In this document: piece after piece, positions 1 to 9,022 of the stretch
How the letters are laid out: the number at the start of each line of letters is the position of its first letter
Numbering within the stretch: position 1 is the stretch's first letter
Assembly: GCF_010015585.1 (NCBI RefSeq)
Contig: NW_022985087.1
Location: forward strand, 166,635 to 230,634
DNA length: 64,000 nucleotides
Direction: 5' to 3'
From: Eremomyces bilateralis CBS 781.70
Taxonomy: Eukaryota > Ascomycota > Dothideomycetes > Eremomycetales > Eremomycetaceae
Translations under genes and position numbers: made by a program
The notes under the pieces: model-generated
Database searches by the model: none
Told to the model about the DNA's origin: nothing
What the model saw: the letters and a program-made list of their open reading frames with translations, nothing else

Positions 1-663
1 GAATCGACCACGAGCGCGGCTCAGGAACCAGACAGCTCCTTGCATTCTCGCCTTCAACAACGCCTGGAAGCGATGATGTCCGAATTGACTGAAACGAAGA
101 ATCAAGCCGAATTGTTCCGCAAGCGTGCCGAAACTGCTGAGAAAGAAAGTGCCAATGACCGCCAGTCCTTGCAAGAGATGGTCGAAAGGATTCGACGAGA
201 GGACGCCGAGCGAGAGGCCAGAAAAAACGACCCCAAGGACGAGCAACGAAAACCGAAGCTCGTCAAACGTCTTAGTGGTGGATCAGGTTGGCTGAAGAGT
301 CCCCTTGAACTCGAAGGAGCCCAGCACGAAGGCAACACCGCGGAGACAGCAAACGGAACGCTCATCCACTCACGACCATCATCGTCCAGCTCATCCAAGT
401 CCCTCGAAATTGAAGCCGCCGAAGTTGCTGCCGAAGTGGTGAAGAAAATCGGGCTTCAGAACGGCTCTGCGCTGACGGCGGGGCACGTCGAGCAGCAGCT
501 GGAGCAGGCGGTGGGCCAGGTGCTGGGGGGCCGGCCCTGGTTGATGAAGGGCTCCAATTGGGACAATGCCGAAAGCGCTACGCCATACGCGAGCATGCTC
601 GGGGTGGTTCTGATCGGGGTGGGACTGATGGCGTGGATGAACAACTGGCAGAAAGACCGCTGA
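1..663 (+). CDS. 3' part of a coiled-coil, tail-anchored protein (unidentified)
   Basis: The frame is already open at base 1, so the 5' end lies outside the window; 220 C-terminal residues are visible. The first half is strongly charged and rich in E, K, R and Q (region about bases 40-270), as in a coiled coil. A Ser-rich linker follows, then an amphipathic stretch with repeated EAAEVAAEVV. The protein ends in one hydrophobic segment (SMLGVVLIGVGLMAWM, about bases 590-640) followed by only about eight residues including NNWQKDR. That layout is typical of a tail-anchored protein facing the cytosol from the ER, Golgi or another organelle. I do not recognise the family. The stop is TGA at 661-663. 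Golgin- or tether-like function would only be a guess from the coiled coil plus tail anchor. Confidence 0.75.
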   Translation, partial: ESTTSAAQEPDSSLHSRLQQRLEAMMSELTETKNQAELFRKRAETAEKESANDRQSLQEMVERIRREDAEREARKNDPKDEQRKPKLVKRLSGGSGWLKSPLELEGAQHEGNTAETANGTLIHSRPSSSSSSKSLEIEAAEVAAEVVKKIGLQNGSALTAGHVEQQLEQAVGQVLGGRPWLMKGSNWDNAESATPYASMLGVVLIGVGLMAWMNNWQKDR

Positions 664-1759
664 AAGTCATGTGACAGACTTGATGAAATCCAGAAGACCA
701 TGGCTGTGCTCTGCGTTGGATACACGATGTTCCCCGCCCGTCCGATGACAGGTGGATAGGGAGCTACGTGGAAGGGAGGGAGCTTAGTCCTCTTACAGCT
801 CTGAGGAACCTTCGACTCCAACCCGCCGATGAACCAGCGTCGTGGCGTGGCAAGGCAAACCGAAGATGCTAGCCGACATCGCCGACGTCTACACTAGCCC
901 TAGCCATGCTCGCATGGCTAGATCGGGGCATTAAAAGCTCCATCACTCACTCCTTTCCCTTTCTTTTCTCATTCTTCTCATTCTTAAGCGGTCCTGCTAC
1001 TAAATTCGGGCGTCTGCTAGGCATTCTTGGCGTCACGGGGCATACACGAAACACGGCTTTCACGGGAACGTTACTGGGTATTGTTTTCTCACGGGGTGAA
1101 TTGTCCGATGACTACTTTCATGTACATTGTTGTATGTGCAGATGGACGCTCGTTGCCACCAACTTTCTTGAATGCGTCCTGGGATGACCTGTCACTTCTT
1201 ATACCACATCCGAGCTGCAGCGGGCGAGCGTATGAGTACGGTACTTCTAGAACTTAAATCATATTATGATATGGATTCATCTCGTGATGTTTCGAGTATC
1301 GACCTTATGCTAGGTTGGAGACGTGCCAGTGCCCTTGGATAGTTCTGTTAACCTTTGATGTATTCCTACACGCCCCTTATCTACACATATGTACCCACTG
1401 GATACGCATACACGGAACTAGAATGCCCTCCTCTATCGTCTTCCCCTTTCTCTTCTTCTTTTCTTCAGCTTAGCCTTAACCAATCAAGGTATCGATCTGA
1501 TCTCATTATGCCCTAACGTGGTTCGCTAGCCGTAGAATACGTAGCACTCGTCGTACTGTCAATGATGAAACTTGACTACATCACCATCCCACACAGAACA
1601 CCGCTGTTGTTCTTCTCTTTCGGACGTTGCGCAGCCACACCTAGAAGACACCGTAAACATTTCAACAAGAATCGTCCAGGGAAGAAATTTCACTCATGTA
1701 GCAAGATATCACCCACCTTCTCAATCCAAATGAGATGCTTACACACCATGCAGCGGACA
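664..1759. other. Intergenic, no gene seen
   Basis: About 1.1 kb without an ORF I can support on either strand. A CT-rich tract lies near 1430-1475. The short ORFs present show no domain-like composition and no plausible splice continuation. The region probably holds the 3' UTR of the upstream gene. Confidence 0.5.
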
Positions 1760-2690
1760 TCAGCTCCGACCATGACCATCCAACTCAACGCGGTCGGCTG
1801 CATTTATGTCCGAAACCGTGTTCGGACGCTGTACGTAAGTTTCGGGCAACTCCTTTGCTTGTAGGTTGACTGGAAGCGTGGTGGGGATTTGCTGCCGTCT
1901 TTTACTACGCTTCCTCCAGAAATACCATGCGATGAAGAGCACTAGCATTCCAATAATGGTAGCAAGGACAGCAATGGCGATGATGGCACCCTGGGGCAAG
2001 CCTTGATGTGAAGAACTGCTGCTCGTACCTTCAGACTCGGGTGGTCCCGATCCCGATGTTGTTGGGATTCCTGGCACTGAAGTGACTGACCCTATTGTTG
2101 AAGCGGTCGCCCCGCTGCTAGTGATAGATGTAGCTACCCACTAACGCTCCCAGTTCCAGTTCCAGTTGCTTGGCTGAGCTGTTCTCCGATTAGTACGTTC
2201 ACCGTACTGGGAAAGAAGTCCCTACCAAGGTCGATGACATGCTAGACGGTATTGGCAGGTTTGGATCCATACAAAGATGACCAACACTGGTCGACCAGGT
2301 TCCAATCGTGTCGGCTGGACAACAGAAGTAGTCAGCGAACCTCCACAGCCCCCAGGAATTGTCGGCGCACGCAGATAGCGCCTGAACGGTGGGTTGGTAG
2401 TCCCCAGTCTATGTCTGCTTGGAGGTTCAGTTAGTCCCGAAGCTCGAAAGGCGCCGAAGCGCGAGATCGATAAAACCTGTCACCTACCACTTGGACACCA
2501 TACCACTGGAGTATAATGGAAATCTGGGTTAATACAAGTCCATCCAGGAGGGCAGCAGCTTGCGGACCCGCGTTTGTCGGTCCCTGATGGACAGGGGTTC
2601 ACCATAAGTCCGAAGCCGCCAAAGGAAGAGTATCCCATCTTTAAACTTGAAATCCAATCTGCAGAACAGCAAACAGGTTTAATTTTTCAA
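1760..2690 (-). pseudogene. Decayed gene for a Cys-rich ectodomain, single-pass membrane protein
   Basis: The 3' end (2077-1760) is open and encodes a Ser/Gly-rich linker, a membrane span (IIAIAVLATIIGMLVLFIAW), a basic stop-transfer KRSKRRQQ and a short cytoplasmic tail. Upstream, pieces of a Cys-rich ectodomain are readable but in different frames. About 2638-2488 reads a CCPPGWTC motif. A 73-bp intron follows (2415-2487, donor GTAGGT, branch CTAAC, acceptor CAG). The next exon holds ALSACADNSWGLW and YFCCP, features of a common fungal surface-protein family with Cys-rich repeats and a Mid2-like tail. Joining the pieces needs frame changes near 2400, 2220-2235 and 2138, and a TAG stop lies in the linker. 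No signal-peptide exon is visible, and three 9-bp repeats (TTTTCAAGA) lie at about 2684-2710. Surface sensing or adhesion would be the expected ancestral role; that part is inference. Confidence 0.6.
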
Positions 2691-2965
2691 GATTTTCAAG
2701 ATTTTCAAGAAGCAGAACTGGCAGAAGGGTAACCCAGCCCTCAGGTATGAGACGAGATCGCAATAATGCAGCCGCCAGCCATAATACTTAAGTTGTTGGT
2801 TCTCGGAGACCAAGAGCGCCACAACCTGCACACGGCTACTATATCCTGCATGCACACTGCCACCACCATGTAGTTACGCAGAACTCACTCCACTCAGCGT
2901 GAACAACTTCTCGGCTGATTTTTCTGGCTTTAGAGTTTCGATAGCCACCGCTTGGATCAATCAAC

Positions 2966-4006
2966 ATGGATTCCAACGACATCGCAGAACCGGGGAAAAT
3001 GAGGCTGCCGCCAGAGATCCTGATGCAAATCATCGAATCCATTGCGCCGTCCTCTCACTCTGTCATCCTGCCTGCTACCCATCCGACAACAAAGGCATGG
3101 CTGGCATGGTCACTCGTCTGTCATGCGACAAGCTCTGTTGCGGTGAATCTCTTAAGGAAGCATTGCGTTTACCTCGATTCTCAAAAACGGCTAGGTGACT
3201 TTGTGAAGGCCATCTTGCCTGGGTCTCATTTACCGTCCGTACCAGCCCCGGCGCATTGGCCTCTTCACCCATTCTTGCCACTCCCGGGGCACTGGAATGT
3301 CACCGCCATATATCTCGCCCCGGAAGGGACATCGATGAGCGCAATAATTGGACGATGGATACGGTATCTATGCTATTCGGTCTACGGCACCCTTCGCAGA
3401 CTCGTCGTTAATCTACCCTCCCCTATAGCCTTCCCGCTGGAGAACTCCATAGGCCACCATCCGGTCATTTGGGAGGGGTTCGACCAACTAAGCCAGTTGG
3501 AAGAATTCGTGAGCCTTCGCGACGATCTCTACTTCCCGGACCGGAACTGGTCGCGCTGGTTGCGCTATCCAACATGGACGTATTGGCCGAAGTTAAAGCG
3601 TCTCGCGCTTTACAACCTCGACGCGAACTTCAAGTTCTGGCAGGAGATGGCAGGGTTGGAGATGTTGGAGCAACTGGTCCTCGCTCGTACAAGCAGCATG
3701 GTACAAAGAATCTCGTTTACGTCATATACTGGCCTCACTACCAGACCGCTCAAAGTCGTACTGGCCAATGTGGAATCGGAGCAGCCTCAAGGGCTTCTGG
3801 AAGCTCTGGAGCCTCCTTGGGTTGAGCAAGCGACGCCTTTGGATGTCATGGTATACGACATTCCTACCTCGTTCTATGGGGATGAAGAGCCGGGCGAGCT
3901 GTGCCAGAGCTGGGCTACTTCGCACGCGGTTCAAGGTACGATTTGGGATTGGCAAGGCGAACATGTCGCTGTCGAATGGAAGGAACAACAAAATACACAG
4001 GAGTGA
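2966..4006 (+). CDS. F-box-like protein
   Basis: A single-exon gene of 346 residues. The N-terminus matches the fungal F-box pattern: LPPEILMQIIESIAP at residues 14-28, then a conserved LVCHATSSVAVNLLRKH block at about 50-66. F-box proteins bind Skp1 through this helix set and bring a substrate to the SCF ubiquitin ligase. The remaining 270 residues have scattered leucine-rich stretches but no clear LRR or WD repeats, so the substrate cannot be guessed. The ATG at 2966 follows an in-frame upstream stop and sits in a good context (CAACATGG). The stop at 4004-4006 is only 15 bases from the convergent stop of the next gene, so the 3' UTRs must overlap. Confidence 0.7.
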   Translation: MDSNDIAEPGKMRLPPEILMQIIESIAPSSHSVILPATHPTTKAWLAWSLVCHATSSVAVNLLRKHCVYLDSQKRLGDFVKAILPGSHLPSVPAPAHWPLHPFLPLPGHWNVTAIYLAPEGTSMSAIIGRWIRYLCYSVYGTLRRLVVNLPSPIAFPLENSIGHHPVIWEGFDQLSQLEEFVSLRDDLYFPDRNWSRWLRYPTWTYWPKLKRLALYNLDANFKFWQEMAGLEMLEQLVLARTSSMVQRISFTSYTGLTTRPLKVVLANVESEQPQGLLEALEPPWVEQATPLDVMVYDIPTSFYGDEEPGELCQSWATSHAVQGTIWDWQGEHVAVEWKEQQNTQE

Positions 4007-4021
4007 GATATCCAGTCGACC

Positions 4022-5362
4022 TCAGGGCGCTCTCCCTGCCTGTATCCAAGCTCCAAATCCAGCGAGCATTCCCACTGATTGCCATTTCCTGCAAAATTTC
4101 TCGAGCGCAATATCTCTGCTTCTTGCATATTCGGCTCTCTGGCTACTGTTGAGCTGTTGACCTTCCACAACGACAGCATGTGAGAGTTTGGCCAGACATA
4201 TCGGGCACAGATATGGTGGCTGCCGACCGTCTTCCGCCATCCCAGCCGTTCCCTGCATCGCACATGCGTAGTAAACGCAGTGGTCGAGGCCTAAACAGTG
4301 CCCGAGTTCGTGGGATGTCGTACGGACGAGTCGAGTGAGCCAGAGTCCGTGGAAGTCTTCTTCATTTCGAGGCTGCTTCAAGGTGCTGGCTGCTTCAACT
4401 GCTGCCTGAAGCCGCCCCTTTCCACCACTCGTAGCTCTAAGCTCTCCAGGCGGTGGCAGTGGCAGAATGTCGGATGACTCGCAGCAACTGTCGACATACG
4501 CCTTACAGTGCGAAGCCGGCCACATATGAGCGTGGTCAATGCCTTCCATGAGGTCTAGCGCTGGATGGTATCGCGCAGAGGAGACCACAGCCACACGGCT
4601 ACCGCCATACGCTCGTCCACAGCAAAAGTCGTCATCTTCATCCTCGTACATATCGTGTTCTACAAGGAGGATGATCGCGTACGCATCGCTCGGCAGCATT
4701 TCTATCGCTGCGTCTAGGATATCGTTTAAATTCAATTGTCGTTGGAAGACGCCATCCCGAGAGGGTCTTATTCGGATCTGCACAGCCGAGTCCCCTGTCT
4801 GGAGGCCGATTGATCGAGTCGACCCCTTTTCCCATTCCGTGAACTTAAGAGACTCCGGAAACTCCTTGACCTGCATCCCATGATAGAAAGCACTAAGATA
4901 TTCGACCACGTCTTTGAACTCCGGTTGCTTGACCGGCATTGTATTCTTGCCCTTCCGAGACGCCTGAGGCGGTTTAGCCTTCGCCCACCTTTCCATTTCT
5001 GCTGTGAGCTCCGGCGACACCGCTGGCGCCGCGGCGACATACAACGTCTTCTGATCCTGTGTCACCTTGTTCCGCTCCTTCTCCATGATCCATGAGCGGA
5101 AACTTTGCGGCGGGTACCTGGGATCCAAGGCGAGATCGTCGTCTGGTAGCACGAGGGGGGCCGGATATGCCGTGGAATCTGCTATTGTATGACATTCCGA
5201 GTCCGATTTCGACCCATGCTTTTTCTTTGCACCTGGGACACGTCCAGATGCGGTTTCTGCAGCGGCACGGCGGTTGGCATCGGCGCGGATGTAACTCGCT
5301 TCCTTTGCATGCTCAGATGGTTCCAGTTGAAGATGGGGATGGGTACAGAGTGGACCGATCAT
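4022..5362 (-). CDS. Archaemetzincin-type zinc metalloprotease
   Basis: Intronless, 446 residues. The catalytic signature HELGHCLGLDH starts at residue 351: three zinc-binding His and the general-base Glu. It continues into the Cys motif of archaemetzincins: HC-x4-C-x-M, then a CPIC pair about 16 residues on, which binds a second, structural zinc. This combination is diagnostic for the archaelysin/AMZ family (peptidase M54) and not for other metzincins. The first 140 residues are longer than in archaeal members and low in complexity (KKHGSK, acidic patches). There is no signal peptide, so a cytosolic or nuclear enzyme is likely. Its substrate is unknown, as for most of the family. It converges with the F-box gene. 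Confidence 0.88.
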   Translation of the reverse strand: MIGPLCTHPHLQLEPSEHAKEASYIRADANRRAAAETASGRVPGAKKKHGSKSDSECHTIADSTAYPAPLVLPDDDLALDPRYPPQSFRSWIMEKERNKVTQDQKTLYVAAAPAVSPELTAEMERWAKAKPPQASRKGKNTMPVKQPEFKDVVEYLSAFYHGMQVKEFPESLKFTEWEKGSTRSIGLQTGDSAVQIRIRPSRDGVFQRQLNLNDILDAAIEMLPSDAYAIILLVEHDMYEDEDDDFCCGRAYGGSRVAVVSSARYHPALDLMEGIDHAHMWPASHCKAYVDSCCESSDILPLPPPGELRATSGGKGRLQAAVEAASTLKQPRNEEDFHGLWLTRLVRTTSHELGHCLGLDHCVYYACAMQGTAGMAEDGRQPPYLCPICLAKLSHAVVVEGQQLNSSQRAEYARSRDIALEKFCRKWQSVGMLAGFGAWIQAGRAP

Positions 5363-6484
5363 TTTCGAAAATGCCGTTCAGCGACGTTCGAGGTCACGTC
5401 TTACTCAAATAAATAAGCAGGAAAATTGCCCCGTTTGCTTTGACACAAGATTGGGATGGCTTTACCGCATTCTTGGGGACTGGGATCTAAACATCAGGCA
5501 CGGACTTCGATCATGACTCAGGCCTGTTTGAATACAGGTAAACGATGCCCATTCTCGCCTGCTGCCTAGCCAATATTAAATGATTCACTTTCAGCGTCAA
5601 TGTTGGATCTGAGGGGGTACCTTGACGGCCTGCCTGTCCACCAGATTCGCACCATTTCACAGCTTTTATATCGCAGCTTCTACTCGGTACACTTTCTTGC
5701 ATTCACCCACTTAAGATAGCAATATCAGACATAACTGTTTCAACAGGTTGCGTACCTTTACATAGAATAACTCTGACGAGGTAAGTAGCAGCGAGAAAAT
5801 CATTTTAACCCGTGAATATTCCAAAAAATCCCTATTTACAGACCAAGGTTATTGGCGATTCGAAGTTCGAATAGGAAAAGCCTTCTCCTCTCGACACAGG
5901 TTGGCTCTGTTGCAGAGTTCCCGAATGGCGAGGAGAAACCGAAGTCACAACTGCGCCAATTCTTTCTGACAGTTCAGACAAGGCATCTAGAGAGCAACTG
6001 AGGGGAGGGATGCGCAAGATGCGACAACCTTTGGTATATCCATCGTCTAACACGTTGAGCGTGGACCGTGGCCCCCAGATGTATGGATAGAGTATTCGAT
6101 AGCTGTCGCAAGATGCCCCTGTTGGTTTCTACTGCCACCTAACATTCCTTTCATTGCCCCCTACCCCTGGGCTAGGCCTAATCAGGACTCTTCAGTCTTC
6201 TCCTAACTATGTATTTAAGTTAACTATCTTCATCTGGCTACTAGCTAGATCTCCTTTCCTAGACAATGGGAGTCGTTAATACCAATTTGCGTTAACTATG
6301 ACTCTACAGTAACTGAGCTTAAGCAGCGAACGTGCTTAATCATCACCCCGGCGAAATGCGACAATAGCAGTGTGGCTAACGAATACGAATAAATACGATG
6401 TTCGAATAAAGACTTGGCACTGTAGAATATTTCCTCATCTTCTTTAGAGAACCTACTTTCTAACTATTGATTATTCGTACCATC
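5363..6484. other. Intergenic / 5' flank of the hAT element
   Basis: No gene found. The part from about 6100 onward is AT-rich with many stops in all frames and probably belongs to the hAT element. It contains short motifs related to the internal palindrome (AATACGAATAAATACGATG near 6382-6400, TTCGTAC near 6475). A CAGTGTGGC at about 6369 could be the start of a hAT terminal repeat, but I could not find its partner downstream. Confidence 0.4.
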
Positions 6485-8480
6485 ATGACTTCAGAAACCG
6501 ATTTCAATTCTTCTTTACTTGAAGCTACGTCCGAGAGCGCTTCTTTAAATAGCGCTTCTCGAAAAAATCGATCGAATATTCATAACTACTGTTGTACGGT
6601 GTCAAAAGAGAGTCATACGACAGGTACAGCAGAAGCATACAAGGCTCTCCACGACACAATCCGAAGCCAGCATTCAGAGCTCAATGACGAAATTCTGAAG
6701 GGCGCTGTTGATGCACAGGCCATCAGGAAGGCCTTTATCGAGTTGGTTCTCGTACGAAACCTTTCCTTTCGACTTGTTGAAAATGAGGAATTTCGGGCCT
6801 TCTGTTATTCTCTTAATCCCCAGGCGCTTCAAATGCTTCCATCCTGTCATCAGACTATCGCAAATCAGGCTCGGGAAACATTTTCAGAGGAGAAAGACAT
6901 CGTACGAAAGGCTCTTCAATCTGCAATCACGCAGATTCATCTCTCTGTGGATATTTGGACGTCTCCAGGCAATCACCTAGTCCTTGGTATTTGTGCTCAT
7001 TTCGTTGATATACGAGAGCGACGTTTCAACATTCTTCTTGCACTTCCAACGGTAGCAGGCCACAGCGGATCTCATCGGTGGACTATACTGCTTCCCGTGC
7101 TTCAGGACTATGGTATCGTACGAAAGATCGGAGCTATTATTGGCGACAATGCTGGCACAAATGATGTTCTCTGTCGTACAATCAGTCAATATCTCTCTGA
7201 AGAAGAGAGAATCTCCTGGAGCGCTACTCAGCAACATATCCGCTGCCAGGGCCATGTCATCAATCTAGTTGTTGAAGCGTTTCTTTTTGAAGAGAAGTCA
7301 CAAATAGATCGAATTGCTTCGTACGAAGAAGCAGAAAGAGTAGAGCTTGAAGTAGAGGATGAGGATACTAAGACTCAAGAGCTCCCTGAAAAGGATAGGA
7401 AAGAAAAGGAGTCTGACATTCGAGTCATCGCTGGTGTTCTTGGAAAGCTTCACAACGTCGTTGTTCATATTCGAGCTAGTCCTGGTCGTACGAAGCATTT
7501 TGAGGATCGAGCTGGAAGAAGAATTCCTCTTGATAATCGTACGAGATGGAACAGCTGGTGGAGCATGCTGGATGTAGCGGTCCAGTTACATGAGACTGTG
7601 AGCTGGTATATCACTGAGAATCTAGATTCTATTGATAAGGCGGATGTCCTATCACCGCAAGACTGGTCTCAGCTTCGGATGATACATAGTTTCCTTGGAG
7701 CTTTTAAATCTGCAACTCTTAAGTTCCAGGGAGGCAATGCAACGCTTGACAAAGTACTTAATGTACTTGACATCCTTAACCTCCATGTGAAAAGGACCTT
7801 GGTATGTCGTACGGGATCTCTGTTTCATTTCTTACTTACATTTTTCACAGGACACGCTTCAGAGTAGTCGATCAGCCGCTTCATACAGCTTCAATACCCG
7901 AGTCATGCGATGTAAGGCAAAGCTTAATAACTATTACCAGAAGCTCCTCACTACTCCACTTTACGCTGCCGCTCTGATTCTTAATCCAAATCGTCGTACT
8001 GCATATATCAACTCAGCATGGCCAGATGATGTTGCCTCACAAGCAATCTGGCAAGCCAAGCAGCTCTGGGAGAGGTACCGACGCGAACAACCATCAGTCT
8101 CAGCTTCGTACGAACCCTTCCAAGCTGGTCATCTGAAAGAGCCGCTTGATGAGTTTGATCGTCTTGCTTCTGAACTTGAAGGAAATTACAACCGACTGAA
8201 GAGCCAGGATGAGTTTGAAAGTTATAACTCAGAGCTATTGTACGATCATGTTGAAGATCCAATCAAGTGGTGGCTAAATCAGACTCGTTATCCACAGCTC
8301 GCTGTCTTTGCAGTAAACATCCTCTCAATTCCTGCAATGAGCGATAAAGTAGAAGCTACTTTTTCTGGAGGACATCGTACGATAGGTTGGGAGCAAGTTC
8401 TGCTTGGAGCAGATATGCTTGAGATTGCAGAATGTACTGAGGACTGGAGGAGAAGTGGGATCACGGTTGACACTCTGTAG
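6485..8480 (+). CDS. hAT-family transposase (single intron, apparently intact)
   Basis: Two exons, 6485-7801 and 7851-8480. The 49-bp intron has donor GTATGT and acceptor TTCACAG; splicing removes an apparent stop and gives about 648 residues. hAT features in order: the first catalytic Asp in SVDIWTSPGNH (about residue 156), the second in IGDNAGTND (about 221), a C-x2-GH motif (IRCQGHVINL), and a C-terminal dimerisation region with SDKVEATFSGG, which carries the third acidic residue, and a typical FAVNILSIPAMS. The usual N-terminal BED zinc finger is not recognisable; only a CC pair near residue 36 is present. The enzyme would cut and paste DNA in the nucleus and leave 8-bp duplications. ATG 6485 is the first ATG in frame. 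Element ends were not identified, so it could be a mobile element or a captured gene. Confidence 0.87.
6750..8382. repeat. Dispersed palindrome TCGTACGA, eight exact copies
   Basis: Exact copies start at 6750, 6900, 7116, 7319, 7486, 7537, 8106 and 8375. One-mismatch or related copies are at about 7174, 7807, 7994, 8238 and 8517. They lie inside the transposase exons (the 7807 copy in the intron) and use all three codon phases (read as VR, SY or RT), so they are a DNA-level feature and not a peptide repeat. Most are followed by A or G-rich bases (GAAA, GAAG). Confidence 0.85.
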
Positions 8481-8680
8481 TATTTTCATCTCCTTAATCA
8501 ATTTCAATTGGGTGCCTGTACGAACAAGCTGATTGTTTGACATCTTGTTGATAATGGTAGTGATAAGGTAGAGGTAGAAAAGGAAATCATAATAGGTAAT
8601 TAGCAGGAAATGGTAACTATAAAGATAACATGAAACTTAAAATATATCCACGCCAGTAAGAATACCATATGGCTAGCGTT

Positions 8681-8733
8681 GTAGACAAATCTCAAATGGT
8701 GGACGAATCTCAAAAACTGGTGGACAAATCTCA
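8681..8733 (+). repeat. Three copies of GTRGACRAATCTCA
   Basis: Copies at 8681-8694, 8699-8712 and 8720-8733 with one difference each. The last is flanked by CTGGTG and CACCAG, which form a short inverted repeat. They lie between the hAT gene and the DUF4246 gene and may be terminal or subterminal repeats of the hAT element. Confidence 0.6.
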
Positions 8734-9022
8734 CCAGCCGAGGCTAGGCACCTTCAGACACACCTGGAGCCTGAAACAATGCCCCAGGTGCGTCTTGGCA
8801 GTCAAGTATTCACTGGGATAGATATAATAGTTAGAACTACGAAACAGACTACGAAACATTGTTACGTCCAACCCTTCTCCCATAGCTGGCGACTGAAGAT
8901 CACGTCTTCTCGCCTTCCAAACCAAGTAGATCGCGCTCCACCTAGTGCTCGCAGAAAGAAAAGGGCTCGTCTTCAAATGAGTCTTGTCCATGTTAGCCGG
9001 GGATATCGGCGCATCGTATAGC

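Noticed and set aside
6369-6430. CAGTGTGGC as left terminal inverted repeat of the hAT element
   Set aside because: No reverse-complement partner was found in 8480-8760, so the ends remain unassigned.
7802-7904. Stop codon that seems to split the hAT transposase into two ORFs
   Set aside because: It lies right after a 49-bp intron with GTATGT and TTCACAG; splicing joins the two parts in frame.
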